From Paenibacillus sp. R14(2021) (GTDB taxonomy: Bacteria > Bacillota > Bacilli > Paenibacillales > Paenibacillaceae): a DNA stretch of 64,000 bases. Every line of letters begins with the position of its first letter. The stretch's first letter is position 1. A model generated the notes under the pieces. It did not search any database, was not told where the DNA came from, and was given only the letters and a program-made list of their open reading frames with translations. Both the position numbers and the translations under genes were made by a program. Shown piece by piece: positions 52,479 to 61,564 of this stretch. The stretch covers positions 2,418,001 through 2,482,000 of the forward strand of contig NZ_CP080269.1 in assembly GCF_019431355.1 (NCBI RefSeq). Direction: 5' to 3'.

Positions 52479-53500
52479 GCTATGAAGTGCTTGGGATTAC
52501 GGTACTTTGGATCTTCCTGTTCGGCTACTTGATTGTGGCATCCATTGATTTCGGCGCCGGCTTCTTCAGCTATTACAGCACGATAACCGGCAAGCGGCAT
52601 CTCATCAACAACATCATCGAGCGGTATCTGTCGCCGGTGTGGGAGGTCACGAACGTCTTCCTTGTCTTCTTTTTCGTCGGGTTCGTCGGGTTCTTCCCCG
52701 ATACGGCCTACTATTACGGTACTGCGCTGCTCATTCCGGGGAGCATCGCGATTGTCCTGCTTGCGTTAAGGGGCTCGTACTATGCGTTTAACACCTACGG
52801 CACGAACAAGAACAACCGATTCTACATGCTTCTGTACGGCGCCAGCGGTCTGCTCATTCCCGCTTCCCTGTCCACTGTCATGACGATCTCGGAAGGCGGT
52901 TATATTCAGGTCAGCGACAGCGGGAAGGTGACCTTCCTGTTCAGCAAGCTGATTGCGTCCACCTATTCCTGGACGGTTGTCCTGCTTGCTCTCGTGAGCG
53001 TGCTCTACATTTCGGCGATGTTCCTAAGCTACTACGCCGACCGGGCGAATGACCGCGGCGCCTTTGAGGTCGTGCGCAAATACGCGCTCGCTTGGAGCGG
53101 ACCAACGATCCTATGCAGCCTGCTCGTCTTCTTCGCGATTCGCGGACACAATGCGGAGCACTTCGAGCGGATGACGCAGCATGCGTGGATGTTCGTCTTG
53201 TCCTTCGCCTGCTTCTTGATCGCGGTCTATCACGTATGGACGCGCAAACGGCTCGGTCTATCGTTCATCTTCGTCATGCTGCAGTTCGGGTTTGCATTCT
53301 TCGGCTACGGTGCTGGCCACTTGCCGTACATCCTGTATCCGTATTTGACCATTCACGATAATTTCACCAGCAGGCCGATGGCACTCGCGCTGATTTCCGT
53401 ATTCATTCTCGGGCTGTTGCTGCTTGTTCCGTCGCTTTACCTGCTCATGCGGCTGTTTTTGTTCGATACCAAGTATGTGCAGGGCAAGCGCGGCAAATAA
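52475..53500 (+). CDS. cydB: Cytochrome bd oxidase subunit II
   Basis: 341 residues, about eight hydrophobic segments, start MSYEVLGITVLWIFLFGYLI and DFGAGFFSYYSTITGKRHLI, the CydB entry. It lacks hemes but stabilises CydA. Translationally coupled to cydA (ATGA overlap). Confidence 0.94.
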   Translation: MSYEVLGITVLWIFLFGYLIVASIDFGAGFFSYYSTITGKRHLINNIIERYLSPVWEVTNVFLVFFFVGFVGFFPDTAYYYGTALLIPGSIAIVLLALRGSYYAFNTYGTNKNNRFYMLLYGASGLLIPASLSTVMTISEGGYIQVSDSGKVTFLFSKLIASTYSWTVVLLALVSVLYISAMFLSYYADRANDRGAFEVVRKYALAWSGPTILCSLLVFFAIRGHNAEHFERMTQHAWMFVLSFACFLIAVYHVWTRKRLGLSFIFVMLQFGFAFFGYGAGHLPYILYPYLTIHDNFTSRPMALALISVFILGLLLLVPSLYLLMRLFLFDTKYVQGKRGK

Positions 53501-53524
53501 TTGAACGAAGAGGAGGCTGTTCAT

Positions 53525-53635
53525 ATGGAGAAATTCCTGGTTTTCGCCGCGCCGTTCATCGTCGTGGCGCTGTCCGTAGGTTATCTGTTCTGGTGGGGTG
53601 CCCGCTCCCCGAAAGCATCGAATCGGAAGACATAA
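53525..53635 (+). CDS. CydS-like small subunit of cytochrome bd
   Basis: 36 residues: MEKFLVFAAPFIVVALSVGY then LFWWGARSPKASNRKT. One membrane helix, short soluble tail. AAGAGGAGGCTGTTCAT gives a strong ribosome binding site, 24 nt after cydB. In Geobacillus and other bd oxidases a ~33-residue CydS caps the heme site next to CydA; size, topology and position match. Automated gene finders would miss it. Similarity is in layout, not proven by alignment. Confidence 0.75.
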   Translation: MEKFLVFAAPFIVVALSVGYLFWWGARSPKASNRKT

Positions 53636-53724
53636 TTCCAGCACGTTCCGCACACGCTAATATCGTCTCTGAAGCAGCATGCCGACAGGACGACTACAGC
53701 AAGCGAAGGAGCAGTCCCTCAACC

Positions 53725-53877
53725 ATGACATCATCCAAGAACCGCCGCGAGAACGCGTGGAAGAGCCGCAAGCAGAACCAGAAGCCGCATGGCGAGGTTA
53801 AGTCGCTCGCAGAGATTTCCGACGAAGGCTCATCAGGCGTTGCCGGTTACGAGAACGCGCGTAACAACGGAGATTAG
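53725..53877 (+). CDS. Small basic hypothetical protein
   Basis: 50 residues, very hydrophilic (MTSSKNRRENAWKSRKQNQK, then GEVKSLAEISDEGSS). Lys/Arg/Asn-rich start, acidic middle. AAGGAG lies 13 nt upstream of the ATG, longer than ideal. No family recognised; could be a small spore or nucleoid protein or not a gene. Confidence 0.35.
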   Translation: MTSSKNRRENAWKSRKQNQKPHGEVKSLAEISDEGSSGVAGYENARNNGD

Positions 53878-53926
53878 AAAAAACGCTTGTGAGCTGGGCC
53901 TTAAGAATGGCTTAAGTTTCCTCCTC

Positions 53927-53967
53927 AGCAAAACGACCTTGCCTCTATGGAGAAAGGTCGTTTTGCT
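53927..53967. terminator. Bidirectional terminator between cyd and the MMPL gene
   Basis: Perfect 14-bp stem (AGCAAAACGACCTT / AAGGTCGTTTTGCT) with a 13-nt loop; A/T-rich flanks on both sides of the core let it act in both directions. Confidence 0.85.
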
Positions 53968-53979
53968 GTTGGAACCGGC

Positions 53980-56124
53980 TTATTTCAACCAGCTCGGTGC
54001 CCACCAGTTCCATTTGCCGAACATCCTCATTAATGAAGGAACGACAATCATCCGTATGATCGTCGCATCAATGAAGATCGCAGCCGCAATGCCTACCCCC
54101 AGCTGTTTCACCCCAGCCACTTCTCCGAACGCAAACGGCAGCGTTACCGCAATGATGATGGCCGCTGCGGAGTTGATGATCCTGCTGATGGAAGCCAATC
54201 CCGCCAGAACCGCATGGCTGTTATCCTGCGTCTGCTGATAAACCTCGTGAATCCGCGATACGAGGAACACCCCGTAATCCATGCTGATGCCGAAGACCAG
54301 CCCGAATATAAAGACTGGAATCATAATCGCGATGCTGCTCGGCTCCATGCCGGCATGTCCTTCCGCAAAGATCCATACCAAAATGCCAAAAGATGCCCCT
54401 ATGCTGAGAAGGTTCATGACAATCGTTTTGAACGGAATCAGCACGGAGCGAAACGCAACGAACAACACCACATAATTGGAGACGAATATAAACAAAAGCA
54501 CAAACTTGATATTGAGGAAGATGTCGTCGAACACTTCCTGCTGATATTTGGCTTCACCGCCCAGCATAAAAGGAAGAAGCGACGCTTTGCCTTCTTGCTC
54601 CCAATGTCGAAGCCAGCTTCTGACTTCCTTGGAGGACGGCTCGCCTTGCAAAGTAACTTGGATAAGCATGCGGTTGTCTTTCACGAATTGACTGGCTATC
54701 GACCCGTACCTCGCGTTAAAGCCCGCGTCGCGATACTGGGCGTACAACTGTGCGGGCGGCAGCCGCAAGCTTGAGAAAACCGATTCTACCTGCCGCACTT
54801 GCGGATCGGCCGATAAATTAAGCGTCAGCGCGTAGGCGTTCATCCAGTCCGCTTTCTTCAATTCCCATGACTTTCCTTGGACTGCAAGATATACGGCTGC
54901 ATGCGTTCGCGGGTGAAAATGGCTCTGATACACCTCGAAGGCCATGCGGGAGCTGTAACTTGAGGGCAAGGATGTCGCATCCGGAACGGTTACACTCATC
55001 CGGCTTAACGGCAGTAAGCAGCCAATCAATACGAACGAAGCCAGCAGCAGCATGCGGAGAGGCCTTTGCATCACGCTGCTTGACAGGGAATACCATCGGT
55101 TTCCTCGACGATAAGGGGACAAAGGCCTCCTTCTCGGTTGCATGGCCGGCCACAGTGCGCCCAGCAGGGCCGGAACTAGCGTTAACGTGAGCAGCACCGA
55201 CACGGATAACACGGCCATCGCGCCAAGTGCCACCGTCGAAAACATCGGAAGCGGAATGAACAGAATCCCCGCCAAGCCCAAGAAAATACTGAGCGCAGAG
55301 AAGACAACCGCTCTTCCTGCGGTCTCCATTGTACGTATCAACGCCTGCAAGGCCGGCCCTCGCTGCAGCTCCTCCCGAAACCGGCTGACCAGCAATAACG
55401 CAAAATCAATGCTGAGCGCAAGGCCCACCATCGGAATGACATTCAGCACAAAGTTGGACAACTCGATTCTCGACCCCACCATATACATGAATCCCATCGT
55501 ACCGGTAACCCCAATCATTCCGATGACAATTGGAATCAGCGCCGGAATCATGCCCCCGAAAGCGATCCAAAGGATCAGGAAAGCCACCGGAATGCCGATC
55601 CGTTCTGCCTTGCTGAAATCGCGCTGGCTGGCTTCGTTCACATCCGCTTGAACGACGGATTTGCCTGTCATTGCAGCCACGATATTGCCATCATTCGGCA
55701 GACGCTTCTGAATAAAAGCGAGCACCGGCTTCATTTCATGCGGCTTCTGATTGAAAGCAAGCAGGGCGTAAGCGAAGTTCCCTTTCCTCATTCCCTCTCG
55801 CTCCAGCGGAGAAATCATCTCGCTGAGGCCGTCAATGTTCCCCAGCGAAAGCAGCGTTTGCTGAATGGCATACCTGAATTGGCCTGGCGATACGGACGCC
55901 TTCTTCTCGAACACAAGAATAACCGGATCCTCCGGTATGCGAAACGCTTTCGATAAGATTTGCTCCACTTCCAGATAAGAGCCGTTCGGCGTTAAACCGT
56001 GATCCTTCAGCACGGAAGGCAGCTTAGCGGCCGAGAAGCCGAAATAGATCAAGAATGCAGCCCAGAACAGAAGGATGATTTTCGGGTATCGGTAGGAGAG
56101 AATGGCAAGCTTCCGAAGGTCCAT
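53980..56124 (-). CDS. MMPL/RND-type export protein
   Basis: 714 residues, about twelve membrane segments in two halves. Starts MDLRKLAILSYRYPKIILLF; first soluble domain FRIPEDPVILVFEKKASVSP; membrane core IPMVGLALSIDFALLLVSRF with the conserved Asp-containing MMPL box repeated as FGISMDYGVFLVSRI (Asp-Tyr pair). MMPL proteins export lipids, polyketides and siderophores using proton force. In this operon it likely exports the product of the type III PKS. Confidence 0.93.
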   Translation of the reverse strand: MDLRKLAILSYRYPKIILLFWAAFLIYFGFSAAKLPSVLKDHGLTPNGSYLEVEQILSKAFRIPEDPVILVFEKKASVSPGQFRYAIQQTLLSLGNIDGLSEMISPLEREGMRKGNFAYALLAFNQKPHEMKPVLAFIQKRLPNDGNIVAAMTGKSVVQADVNEASQRDFSKAERIGIPVAFLILWIAFGGMIPALIPIVIGMIGVTGTMGFMYMVGSRIELSNFVLNVIPMVGLALSIDFALLLVSRFREELQRGPALQALIRTMETAGRAVVFSALSIFLGLAGILFIPLPMFSTVALGAMAVLSVSVLLTLTLVPALLGALWPAMQPRRRPLSPYRRGNRWYSLSSSVMQRPLRMLLLASFVLIGCLLPLSRMSVTVPDATSLPSSYSSRMAFEVYQSHFHPRTHAAVYLAVQGKSWELKKADWMNAYALTLNLSADPQVRQVESVFSSLRLPPAQLYAQYRDAGFNARYGSIASQFVKDNRMLIQVTLQGEPSSKEVRSWLRHWEQEGKASLLPFMLGGEAKYQQEVFDDIFLNIKFVLLFIFVSNYVVLFVAFRSVLIPFKTIVMNLLSIGASFGILVWIFAEGHAGMEPSSIAIMIPVFIFGLVFGISMDYGVFLVSRIHEVYQQTQDNSHAVLAGLASISRIINSAAAIIIAVTLPFAFGEVAGVKQLGVGIAAAIFIDATIIRMIVVPSLMRMFGKWNWWAPSWLK

Positions 56125-56155
56125 GGCCGCGCTCCTTTATGAATCTCGTTGAAGC

Positions 56156-57304
56156 CTAGATATCGCTTTCCTTCAATCGCGTGGCTTGAACCAGTCCATT
56201 AGCCAGTCCAGGCGACAATCGGGCGGCGCCAAACAGCATACGGGGCAGAACGGGAACACCGGACAGCCATTGCAGAAGACGCCCCCACTTTAGCGGCCCG
56301 TTGAATTCCCGAAGTATAGCCGCGGTATATGCATGCTTCCACTCGGAGCGTGAAATCGCGCCGGATAAATACCGATCCGCAAGCGTCGCGCACAGTATTG
56401 CCGAACGCAGCGCCATAGCCATGCCGTCACCGCACAAGGGAGGGAGCATCAGCGCTGCGTCGCCCACATGCGGAATGACTCCCCATGGCATAGGCTTGCG
56501 GTGAAGTTGAACGGGAGCCACTGCTGTCTGAGTACCATGGACGGGAATGGCCTGGTTTAGTTTGCCATGCAGCGCCGGGTTTCGGCGGCCTGCGGCATTC
56601 AGCCAGCCTAGAATCGATTTTTCCGTGTTCGGGAAAGCGCTCCGTTTGAGCAGCGCCGCTGCGTTGACGAGCCCACCCTCGACGGGGGATAGGCCGACGT
56701 AGCCGCCTTCTACAAAATAAAGCTCGACCGCAGGCTCCATCTCGATTCCCGCGAAATGCGATTTCACGCCGATATACGGTTGTTGACCCTCTCGCTCGGG
56801 GCGATGATCCGAAAGAAGAGCAGAGCGGCCGTTAGCTCCCCATGCCGCGATGACAGCCCGCGCCCGAAGTATAGCTCGTACTCCTCCTTGTTTCGTCTCA
56901 ATGGCGTAGCCATTGCCGTCGGGAGCTATAGAAGTTACCGCTGCTCCGGTCTGGATATGCACCCCTGCTTGCAGCGCAGCTCGATGCAGCGCAGCATCGA
57001 GCGAATGCCGGCTTACGCCTATTGCAGTGCCGGGCAGCGGAAGCTCCAGAGGCTTCCCGTCGCCGAAAAACAGCCGTGCCCGGTCAATCAAGCTGGGCTG
57101 CAGCGACTCCACGGCCTCGTGCAAGCCAAGCCTGCTCAGCATGCTCCGGGATTCGGGGGATAGAAACTCGCCGCACACCTTGTGGCGCGGAAACGAATGG
57201 CGGTCGACCAGCACGACGTCCCAGCCCCGGTCTGCCAAAGCTTTGGCCAAGCTGCTGCCGGCGATTCCTGCGCCAAGTACGGCGGCATCCCGGATCTGAT
57301 TCAC
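56156..57304 (-). CDS. FAD-dependent oxidoreductase (geranylgeranyl reductase-like)
   Basis: 382 residues. GXGXXG nucleotide motif AAVLGAGIAGSSLAKALADR, DVVLVDRHSFPRHKVCGEFL (the R-x-K-x-CGE-x-L motif typical of the geranylgeranyl reductase/halogenase-like group), and GDAALMLPPLCGDGMAMALR in the FAD-binding C-part. It probably reduces a double bond or hydroxylates an aromatic ring in the polyketide pathway. GTG start with GGAG upstream. Confidence 0.88.
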   Translation of the reverse strand: MNQIRDAAVLGAGIAGSSLAKALADRGWDVVLVDRHSFPRHKVCGEFLSPESRSMLSRLGLHEAVESLQPSLIDRARLFFGDGKPLELPLPGTAIGVSRHSLDAALHRAALQAGVHIQTGAAVTSIAPDGNGYAIETKQGGVRAILRARAVIAAWGANGRSALLSDHRPEREGQQPYIGVKSHFAGIEMEPAVELYFVEGGYVGLSPVEGGLVNAAALLKRSAFPNTEKSILGWLNAAGRRNPALHGKLNQAIPVHGTQTAVAPVQLHRKPMPWGVIPHVGDAALMLPPLCGDGMAMALRSAILCATLADRYLSGAISRSEWKHAYTAAILREFNGPLKWGRLLQWLSGVPVLPRMLFGAARLSPGLANGLVQATRLKESDI

Positions 57305-57334
57305 CCTTATCAACTCCGCTGAATTGAATTTGAC

Positions 57335-58054
57335 TTAGCTTCTCCACAGGATGACCGCATAGCGAAATAGAGGTCTCCACGCAACCAGCATCTCAGCTGT
57401 GCCCGACAGCTCATGACGCAGTTGCTGCCAATCCTCCTTGCGAAATCCTTTCGCCACGGATAGAGGACCGTCGTTTACGATATAGCGGTTTCTTGAGAGC
57501 ACTCGCGTTGCAAGCCACACCGCAGCCCAAGCCATCCAGTGCCGATGGATGTCATTAATTACGACTCCTATGCGAGACGCTGCAAGCATGCGGTTTACGA
57601 CGCAGGGGAGTTCGCTCTCTTCAAAATGATGAAGGAATTGTGTTCCCGTAATAACATCCGCGCAGCCGCTTGGCAGTTCGAACAAATCGCGGCGCATGAC
57701 ATTGATTCGCGGTTCGCCTCGATACAGCAGCCTAGCCTCTTCGCAGGCCTCGTCTGTAATGTCAGCAAGCGTGATGCAGAGCTCAATCCCGTTCTCGTCT
57801 GCCCAGCGCAGCAGGCTTCGGTTCACATCCCCCGAACCGGATCCGATATCAAGCACCGAGAAGCGCTTAGGCTTGTCCGCCGCTGCCCATAATCGGTGTA
57901 CGCCATAGAGCGTAGGCGCCGCGGCGGCGAAGATTCGGTTAAGGACGCGAAGCTGCCGCAGCGCTTCGCGCAGCTCAGCGCCTCCCATTGTAAAGTCATC
58001 CATCAGCTCGAGCTCGGTCGCTCGCTCCTTAAGCCGCTTAAGCATGCGCTTCAT
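57335..58054 (-). CDS. Class I SAM-dependent methyltransferase
   Basis: About 239 residues. SAM motif VLDIGSGSGDVNRSLLRWAD, then CITLADITDEACEEARLLYR, ADVITGTQFLHHF and a C-terminal hydrophobic section VWLATRVLSRNRYIVNDGPL. It overlaps the polyketide synthase gene by 17 nt, so the two are made together. It likely methylates a hydroxyl or ring carbon of the polyketide. The start is uncertain among nearby ATGs at 58054 and 58045. Confidence 0.85.
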   Translation of the reverse strand: MKRMLKRLKERATELELMDDFTMGGAELREALRQLRVLNRIFAAAAPTLYGVHRLWAAADKPKRFSVLDIGSGSGDVNRSLLRWADENGIELCITLADITDEACEEARLLYRGEPRINVMRRDLFELPSGCADVITGTQFLHHFEESELPCVVNRMLAASRIGVVINDIHRHWMAWAAVWLATRVLSRNRYIVNDGPLSVAKGFRKEDWQQLRHELSGTAEMLVAWRPLFRYAVILWRS

Positions 58055-59189
58055 CCCGCAGCCGCTCTGGAAGCGAAGCGCCAGGAAGGTATCCAATCTG
58101 GATCATTTCGCACGTAAGCCCCGGCCCAAAGGCGAGGGACAAGCCGCTTACAGGCCCGGAGCCTCGGCGTTCCAGCTCCAGCCTCATCTCATGAAGCACG
58201 AACAAAATCGTGGCGGAGGACATGTTGCCATACTTGCTCAATACGCCGCGGCTCGGCTGCACTTGTTCGTCCGTCAGCGCGTACATCTCCGCCAGCGTGT
58301 CGATAATACCTTTGCCGCCGGGATGAATGGCCCACAACTCGGGCTGCTGGCCACCACGCAGCAGTTGCTCGATTTGTTCGGGAATGAATCTGCCGATCAG
58401 CTTCGGAATGTTCGTCGAGAGATACAGCTCGAAGCCGTAATTTCCGATTTCCCATACCATTTCTTCCGCGGAGTCGGGCATCAGCGCGGAATGATCGCCG
58501 CCCAATTGAAAAATGCCGTGACGTCCGGCTCCCGCCGTGCCTACGATGCAAGCCGAAGCCCCGTCACCGAAGAATGAAGCGCCGAACAGCGCCTCCCTCA
58601 TGCTAGAGGGCTGAATATGCAGCGTGCAAAGCTCAACGCAAACAATCAATACGTTCGCAGCTGGATTGCCGCTAACGATTTGCTTCGCTAAACATACGGC
58701 CTTTAAACCTGCGGCGCAGCCCAGGAAGGTCAAGGGCATCCGATTGACCGTCGGAGCAAGCCCCAGCCCTTTAACCAGCTCAGCGTCGAGCCCCGGAAGG
58801 AACTGTCCGGTACAGCTGACCGTAATCAGATGCGTGATGTCGGACAAGGCGGCTTCGCCATCCGCAAGCGCCCTTCTTGCCGCTCTCAGTCCTAACGGTA
58901 TGGACTCTCTCTTATAAGTCGCCATGCGCTCGGCAGTAGTCGGATACGAGCGATTGGATTGCGCCGAGAAATAACGGCAGGCTTCGGCAGGCTGCAGCAG
59001 ATCCGGTTCACAGGTATAGCGTGTTTCGACACCGCACTGCTTGAAGATCCGCTTGACCCAGCGCGCGGAATCAGGTCGCTCTATTAATGCCTCAGCCAAT
59101 CGTCGCGAGGTATCCGCTTGATCGAGACGATATTCCGGTACCGCCGTTCCGATTCCCAGAATCGCAATGGATGCATCTGCTTGGTTCAT
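58038..59189 (-). CDS. Type III polyketide synthase (chalcone synthase-like)
   Basis: 383 residues, full length. Catalytic triad visible: Cys158 in MPLTFLGCAAGLKAV, His289 in LWAIHPGGKGIIDTL, Asn322 in SKYGNMSSAT; also GFGPGLTCEM-type end (LAFGPGLTCEMIQIGYLPG). Bacterial relatives (BpsA, ArsB/C) extend fatty acyl-CoA with malonyl-CoA to give alkylpyrones or alkylresorcinols found in spores and membranes. ATG at 59189 with GGAGGAAGAGAAGAA. Starts a four-gene unit with the methyltransferase, FAD enzyme and MMPL exporter. Confidence 0.95.
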   Translation of the reverse strand: MNQADASIAILGIGTAVPEYRLDQADTSRRLAEALIERPDSARWVKRIFKQCGVETRYTCEPDLLQPAEACRYFSAQSNRSYPTTAERMATYKRESIPLGLRAARRALADGEAALSDITHLITVSCTGQFLPGLDAELVKGLGLAPTVNRMPLTFLGCAAGLKAVCLAKQIVSGNPAANVLIVCVELCTLHIQPSSMREALFGASFFGDGASACIVGTAGAGRHGIFQLGGDHSALMPDSAEEMVWEIGNYGFELYLSTNIPKLIGRFIPEQIEQLLRGGQQPELWAIHPGGKGIIDTLAEMYALTDEQVQPSRGVLSKYGNMSSATILFVLHEMRLELERRGSGPVSGLSLAFGPGLTCEMIQIGYLPGASLPERLRDEAHA

Positions 59190-59341
59190 TTCTTCTCTTC
59201 CTCCCTTGCCTAACCACATTTCATGATCGGACATGCTGGTCGCATTAAGCATATGTATGCCTGATTGCCGATCAATATGATGAAATTTTCCTGCTCGCCC
59301 AACAAAATCGGCCCCCTGCCGGCTTCATGCCTAAATACAGC

Positions 59342-59373
59342 AAAAAGCCGGAGATGGTTATCCATCTCCGGCT
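59342..59373 (-). terminator. Terminator after the Gfo/Idh/MocA gene
   Basis: Perfect 12-bp stem AGCCGGAGATGG / CCATCTCCGGCT with 4-nt loop; minus-strand tail TTTTTG. Confidence 0.92.
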
Positions 59374-59393
59374 CTATCGGCAGTTCGTAATGA

Positions 59394-60473
59394 CTATTCG
59401 AAGTATACCGCTTTTCCTGTGCGGGACGATTCGTAGATCGCTTCAAGAATTTCGGAAACCACGAGCGCTTGCTCCGGTTTAACGAATGTTTCTTTGTCGT
59501 TCAATACGGCATCGATCCACCAAGCAGCTTCAAGTACTTCAGGCGTTTCGCTTGCGCCTTCGTAGAAAGCAACGCCGCCGCTGTTCAGCTCAATGTTTTT
59601 CACGTACAGACGGCTGTTTTGCTCGCCGTTGATGCGAAGGCCGTCTTTCATGTCCGCGCCGGCTTTCGTACCGCTCAGGGATACTTTAGCCTCGTCCACT
59701 TCAAGGGAGTTCAGCGCCCAGCTGGATTCCAAGATAACCGTCGCGCCGTTTTTCATCGTGATCATGGCGAAAGCGGAATCTTCAACCGTGAATTTCGCAG
59801 GATCCCACGGGCCCCATGCGTTCGCAGCGTTCTCCGTTTGGGACAGCTTGTGGTACGTACGGCCGAGTACGACTGCCGGCTCGTAGTTGTCCATCGTCCA
59901 CAGAACAAGGTCAAGCGCGTGCGTGCCGATATCGATCAATGGACCGCCGCCTTGTTTCTCTTCGTCCAGGAATACGCCCCATGTCGGAACGGCGCGGCGA
60001 CGAATCGCATGCGCTTTCGCGAAGTAAACTTCGCCCAGCTCGCCGGCTTCGACCGCTTGTTTCAGGTAGCGGCTGTCCGCACGGTAACGGTTGTTGTAGC
60101 CGATGCTGAGTTTTTTGCCTGTGCGTTTTGCAGCTTCCAGCATTTTGCGCGCGTCAGCGGCTGTTTTCGCCATTGGCTTCTCGCAAAGTACGTGTTTGCC
60201 GGCTTCCAGCGCGTCGATGGAGATGACAGCGTGGGAATCGTTCGGCGTACAAACGTGGATCACGTCGATGGACGCGTCTTTCAGAAGTTCTTTATAGTCA
60301 GCATATACTTTAGATTCTTCGCTGCCGTATTTCGCTTTCGCTTCTTCGGCTTTCTCAACGATGACATCGCAGAATGCTACGATTTCAGCATTTTTTACTT
60401 GCGCCAAGCTTGGAAGATGTTTCCCGTTGGCGATACCGCCGCAGCCGATAATACCTACACGAGCCTTTGCCAT
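59394..60473 (-). CDS. Gfo/Idh/MocA family dehydrogenase
   Basis: 359 residues. N-terminal Rossmann motif VGIIGCGGIANGKHLPSLAQ, then VCTPNDSHAVISIDALEAGK, the EKP motif HVLCEKPMAK and the active-site helix DIGTHALDLVLWTMD (D-x-x-x-H). C-terminal beta-sheet domain with GPLIDIG and WDPAKFTVEDSAFAMI. Oxidises a sugar or inositol. ATATGGAGGTAGAAATTTA precedes the ATG. Divergent from an AraC regulator. Confidence 0.93.
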   Translation of the reverse strand: MAKARVGIIGCGGIANGKHLPSLAQVKNAEIVAFCDVIVEKAEEAKAKYGSEESKVYADYKELLKDASIDVIHVCTPNDSHAVISIDALEAGKHVLCEKPMAKTAADARKMLEAAKRTGKKLSIGYNNRYRADSRYLKQAVEAGELGEVYFAKAHAIRRRAVPTWGVFLDEEKQGGGPLIDIGTHALDLVLWTMDNYEPAVVLGRTYHKLSQTENAANAWGPWDPAKFTVEDSAFAMITMKNGATVILESSWALNSLEVDEAKVSLSGTKAGADMKDGLRINGEQNSRLYVKNIELNSGGVAFYEGASETPEVLEAAWWIDAVLNDKETFVKPEQALVVSEILEAIYESSRTGKAVYFE

Positions 60474-60500
60474 TAAATTTCTACCTCCATATGTCGGGAA

Positions 60501-60544
60501 ATGATATAATTTGTAGTATGTGTGCTCAAGAGTTACAGCTTGAG
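60501..60544 (-). promoter_or_regulatory. Promoter with overlapping inverted repeat
   Basis: On the minus strand TTGAGC and TATCAT are 17 nt apart (60529-60524 and 60506-60501), giving a promoter for the dehydrogenase. A CTCAAG-N8-CTTGAG repeat (60525-60544) covers the -35, a good place for AraC-family control. Confidence 0.55.
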
Positions 60545-60649
60545 ACATAGAGACACATGCTAGTATCAGTATAGTGCAAGATTCGTTCAAAATAATAGGG
60601 GCAGAATAGGTCTGCTTTTATGTGATTTTGTTGTTGAAGGGGTGGTACC

Positions 60650-61519
60650 GTGGAATTCTATAATGAGAAGGTCGTCTATGAAAACCCTCTTTTGTCAATT
60701 AAAGTGTTTCAATCCCAGCGCCATGACGAGTTGTTCATTAATTGGCACTATCACAGGGAGATTGAACTGCTGCTCGTGCTAAGCGGCGAGCTTGACGTAA
60801 ATATAGAGGAAGAAGCCGTACGGCTTCAAAAAGGCGACATCGCGCTCATCGGCGCAAGACAGCTCCATCGCGATCGCAGCGTGCGCAGTCCGGTCGATTA
60901 CATCGTCCTGCAGTTCGACATCGAGCAGTTCATCGATCAAAGCTCCATGCCCTATATGCGATTTTTCTCCGAAACCAAGAACCCGCTCAGCCGGGCTAAC
61001 TATATTTTTCAGGAAAATGCGGCCGCCCGTTCTGATGCCGAGGACTGCATCCGCACGATTCTCCAAGAAGTGACCGCGAAGCAGAACGGCTACGAGCTGG
61101 CCGTCAGCATGCTCATCAAGAAGCTGCTGCTGCTGCTCATCCGCAACGATACAAGGCGCGTTCTTGCGGACCATGAGGATTTCGACCGCGCCCGCCTAAG
61201 AGGCGTGCTTGACTACGTCGAAGAGCATTTAACGGACCGAATCCAAGTCGACGAGGTATCGAAGCTGGCCAATATGAGCTATTACTATTTCGTTAAGTTC
61301 TTTAAGAAAGCCATCGGACTGTCGTTCACGGAATACGTCAATTACCGCAAGATCAAATGGGCGGAACGGATCCTGCTGACCAAGGACCTCAGCATCTCAG
61401 AGGTCGGCGACCGAATCGGCATGCCGAATATGGCGCATTTCTATAAGATGTTCAAGAAATACAACAACTGCTCGCCAAAACAGTTTCAACGCAAAATGCT
61501 GGACTGGAACCGGGCGTAA
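60650..61519 (+). CDS. AraC family transcriptional regulator with cupin sensor
   Basis: 289 residues. N-terminal cupin-like sensor (INWHYHREIELLLVLSGELD, VRLQKGDIALIGARQLHRDR), C-terminal AraC with two helix-turn-helices (VDEVSKLANMSYYYFVKFFK, ISEVGDRIGMPNMAHFYKMF, NNCSPKQFQRKM). GTG start after GAAGGGGTGG. Probably controls the divergent dehydrogenase and the downstream TIM-barrel gene in response to a sugar. Confidence 0.93.
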   Translation: MEFYNEKVVYENPLLSIKVFQSQRHDELFINWHYHREIELLLVLSGELDVNIEEEAVRLQKGDIALIGARQLHRDRSVRSPVDYIVLQFDIEQFIDQSSMPYMRFFSETKNPLSRANYIFQENAAARSDAEDCIRTILQEVTAKQNGYELAVSMLIKKLLLLLIRNDTRRVLADHEDFDRARLRGVLDYVEEHLTDRIQVDEVSKLANMSYYYFVKFFKKAIGLSFTEYVNYRKIKWAERILLTKDLSISEVGDRIGMPNMAHFYKMFKKYNNCSPKQFQRKMLDWNRA

Positions 61520-61564
61520 GCGCACGAACAATCGCGCTCGCCCAAACACCGGTCATATCACATG

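Noticed and set aside
59469-60476. Plus-strand frame opposite the Gfo/Idh/MocA gene
   Set aside because: Antisense frame with Phe/Val-rich, non-protein-like sequence.
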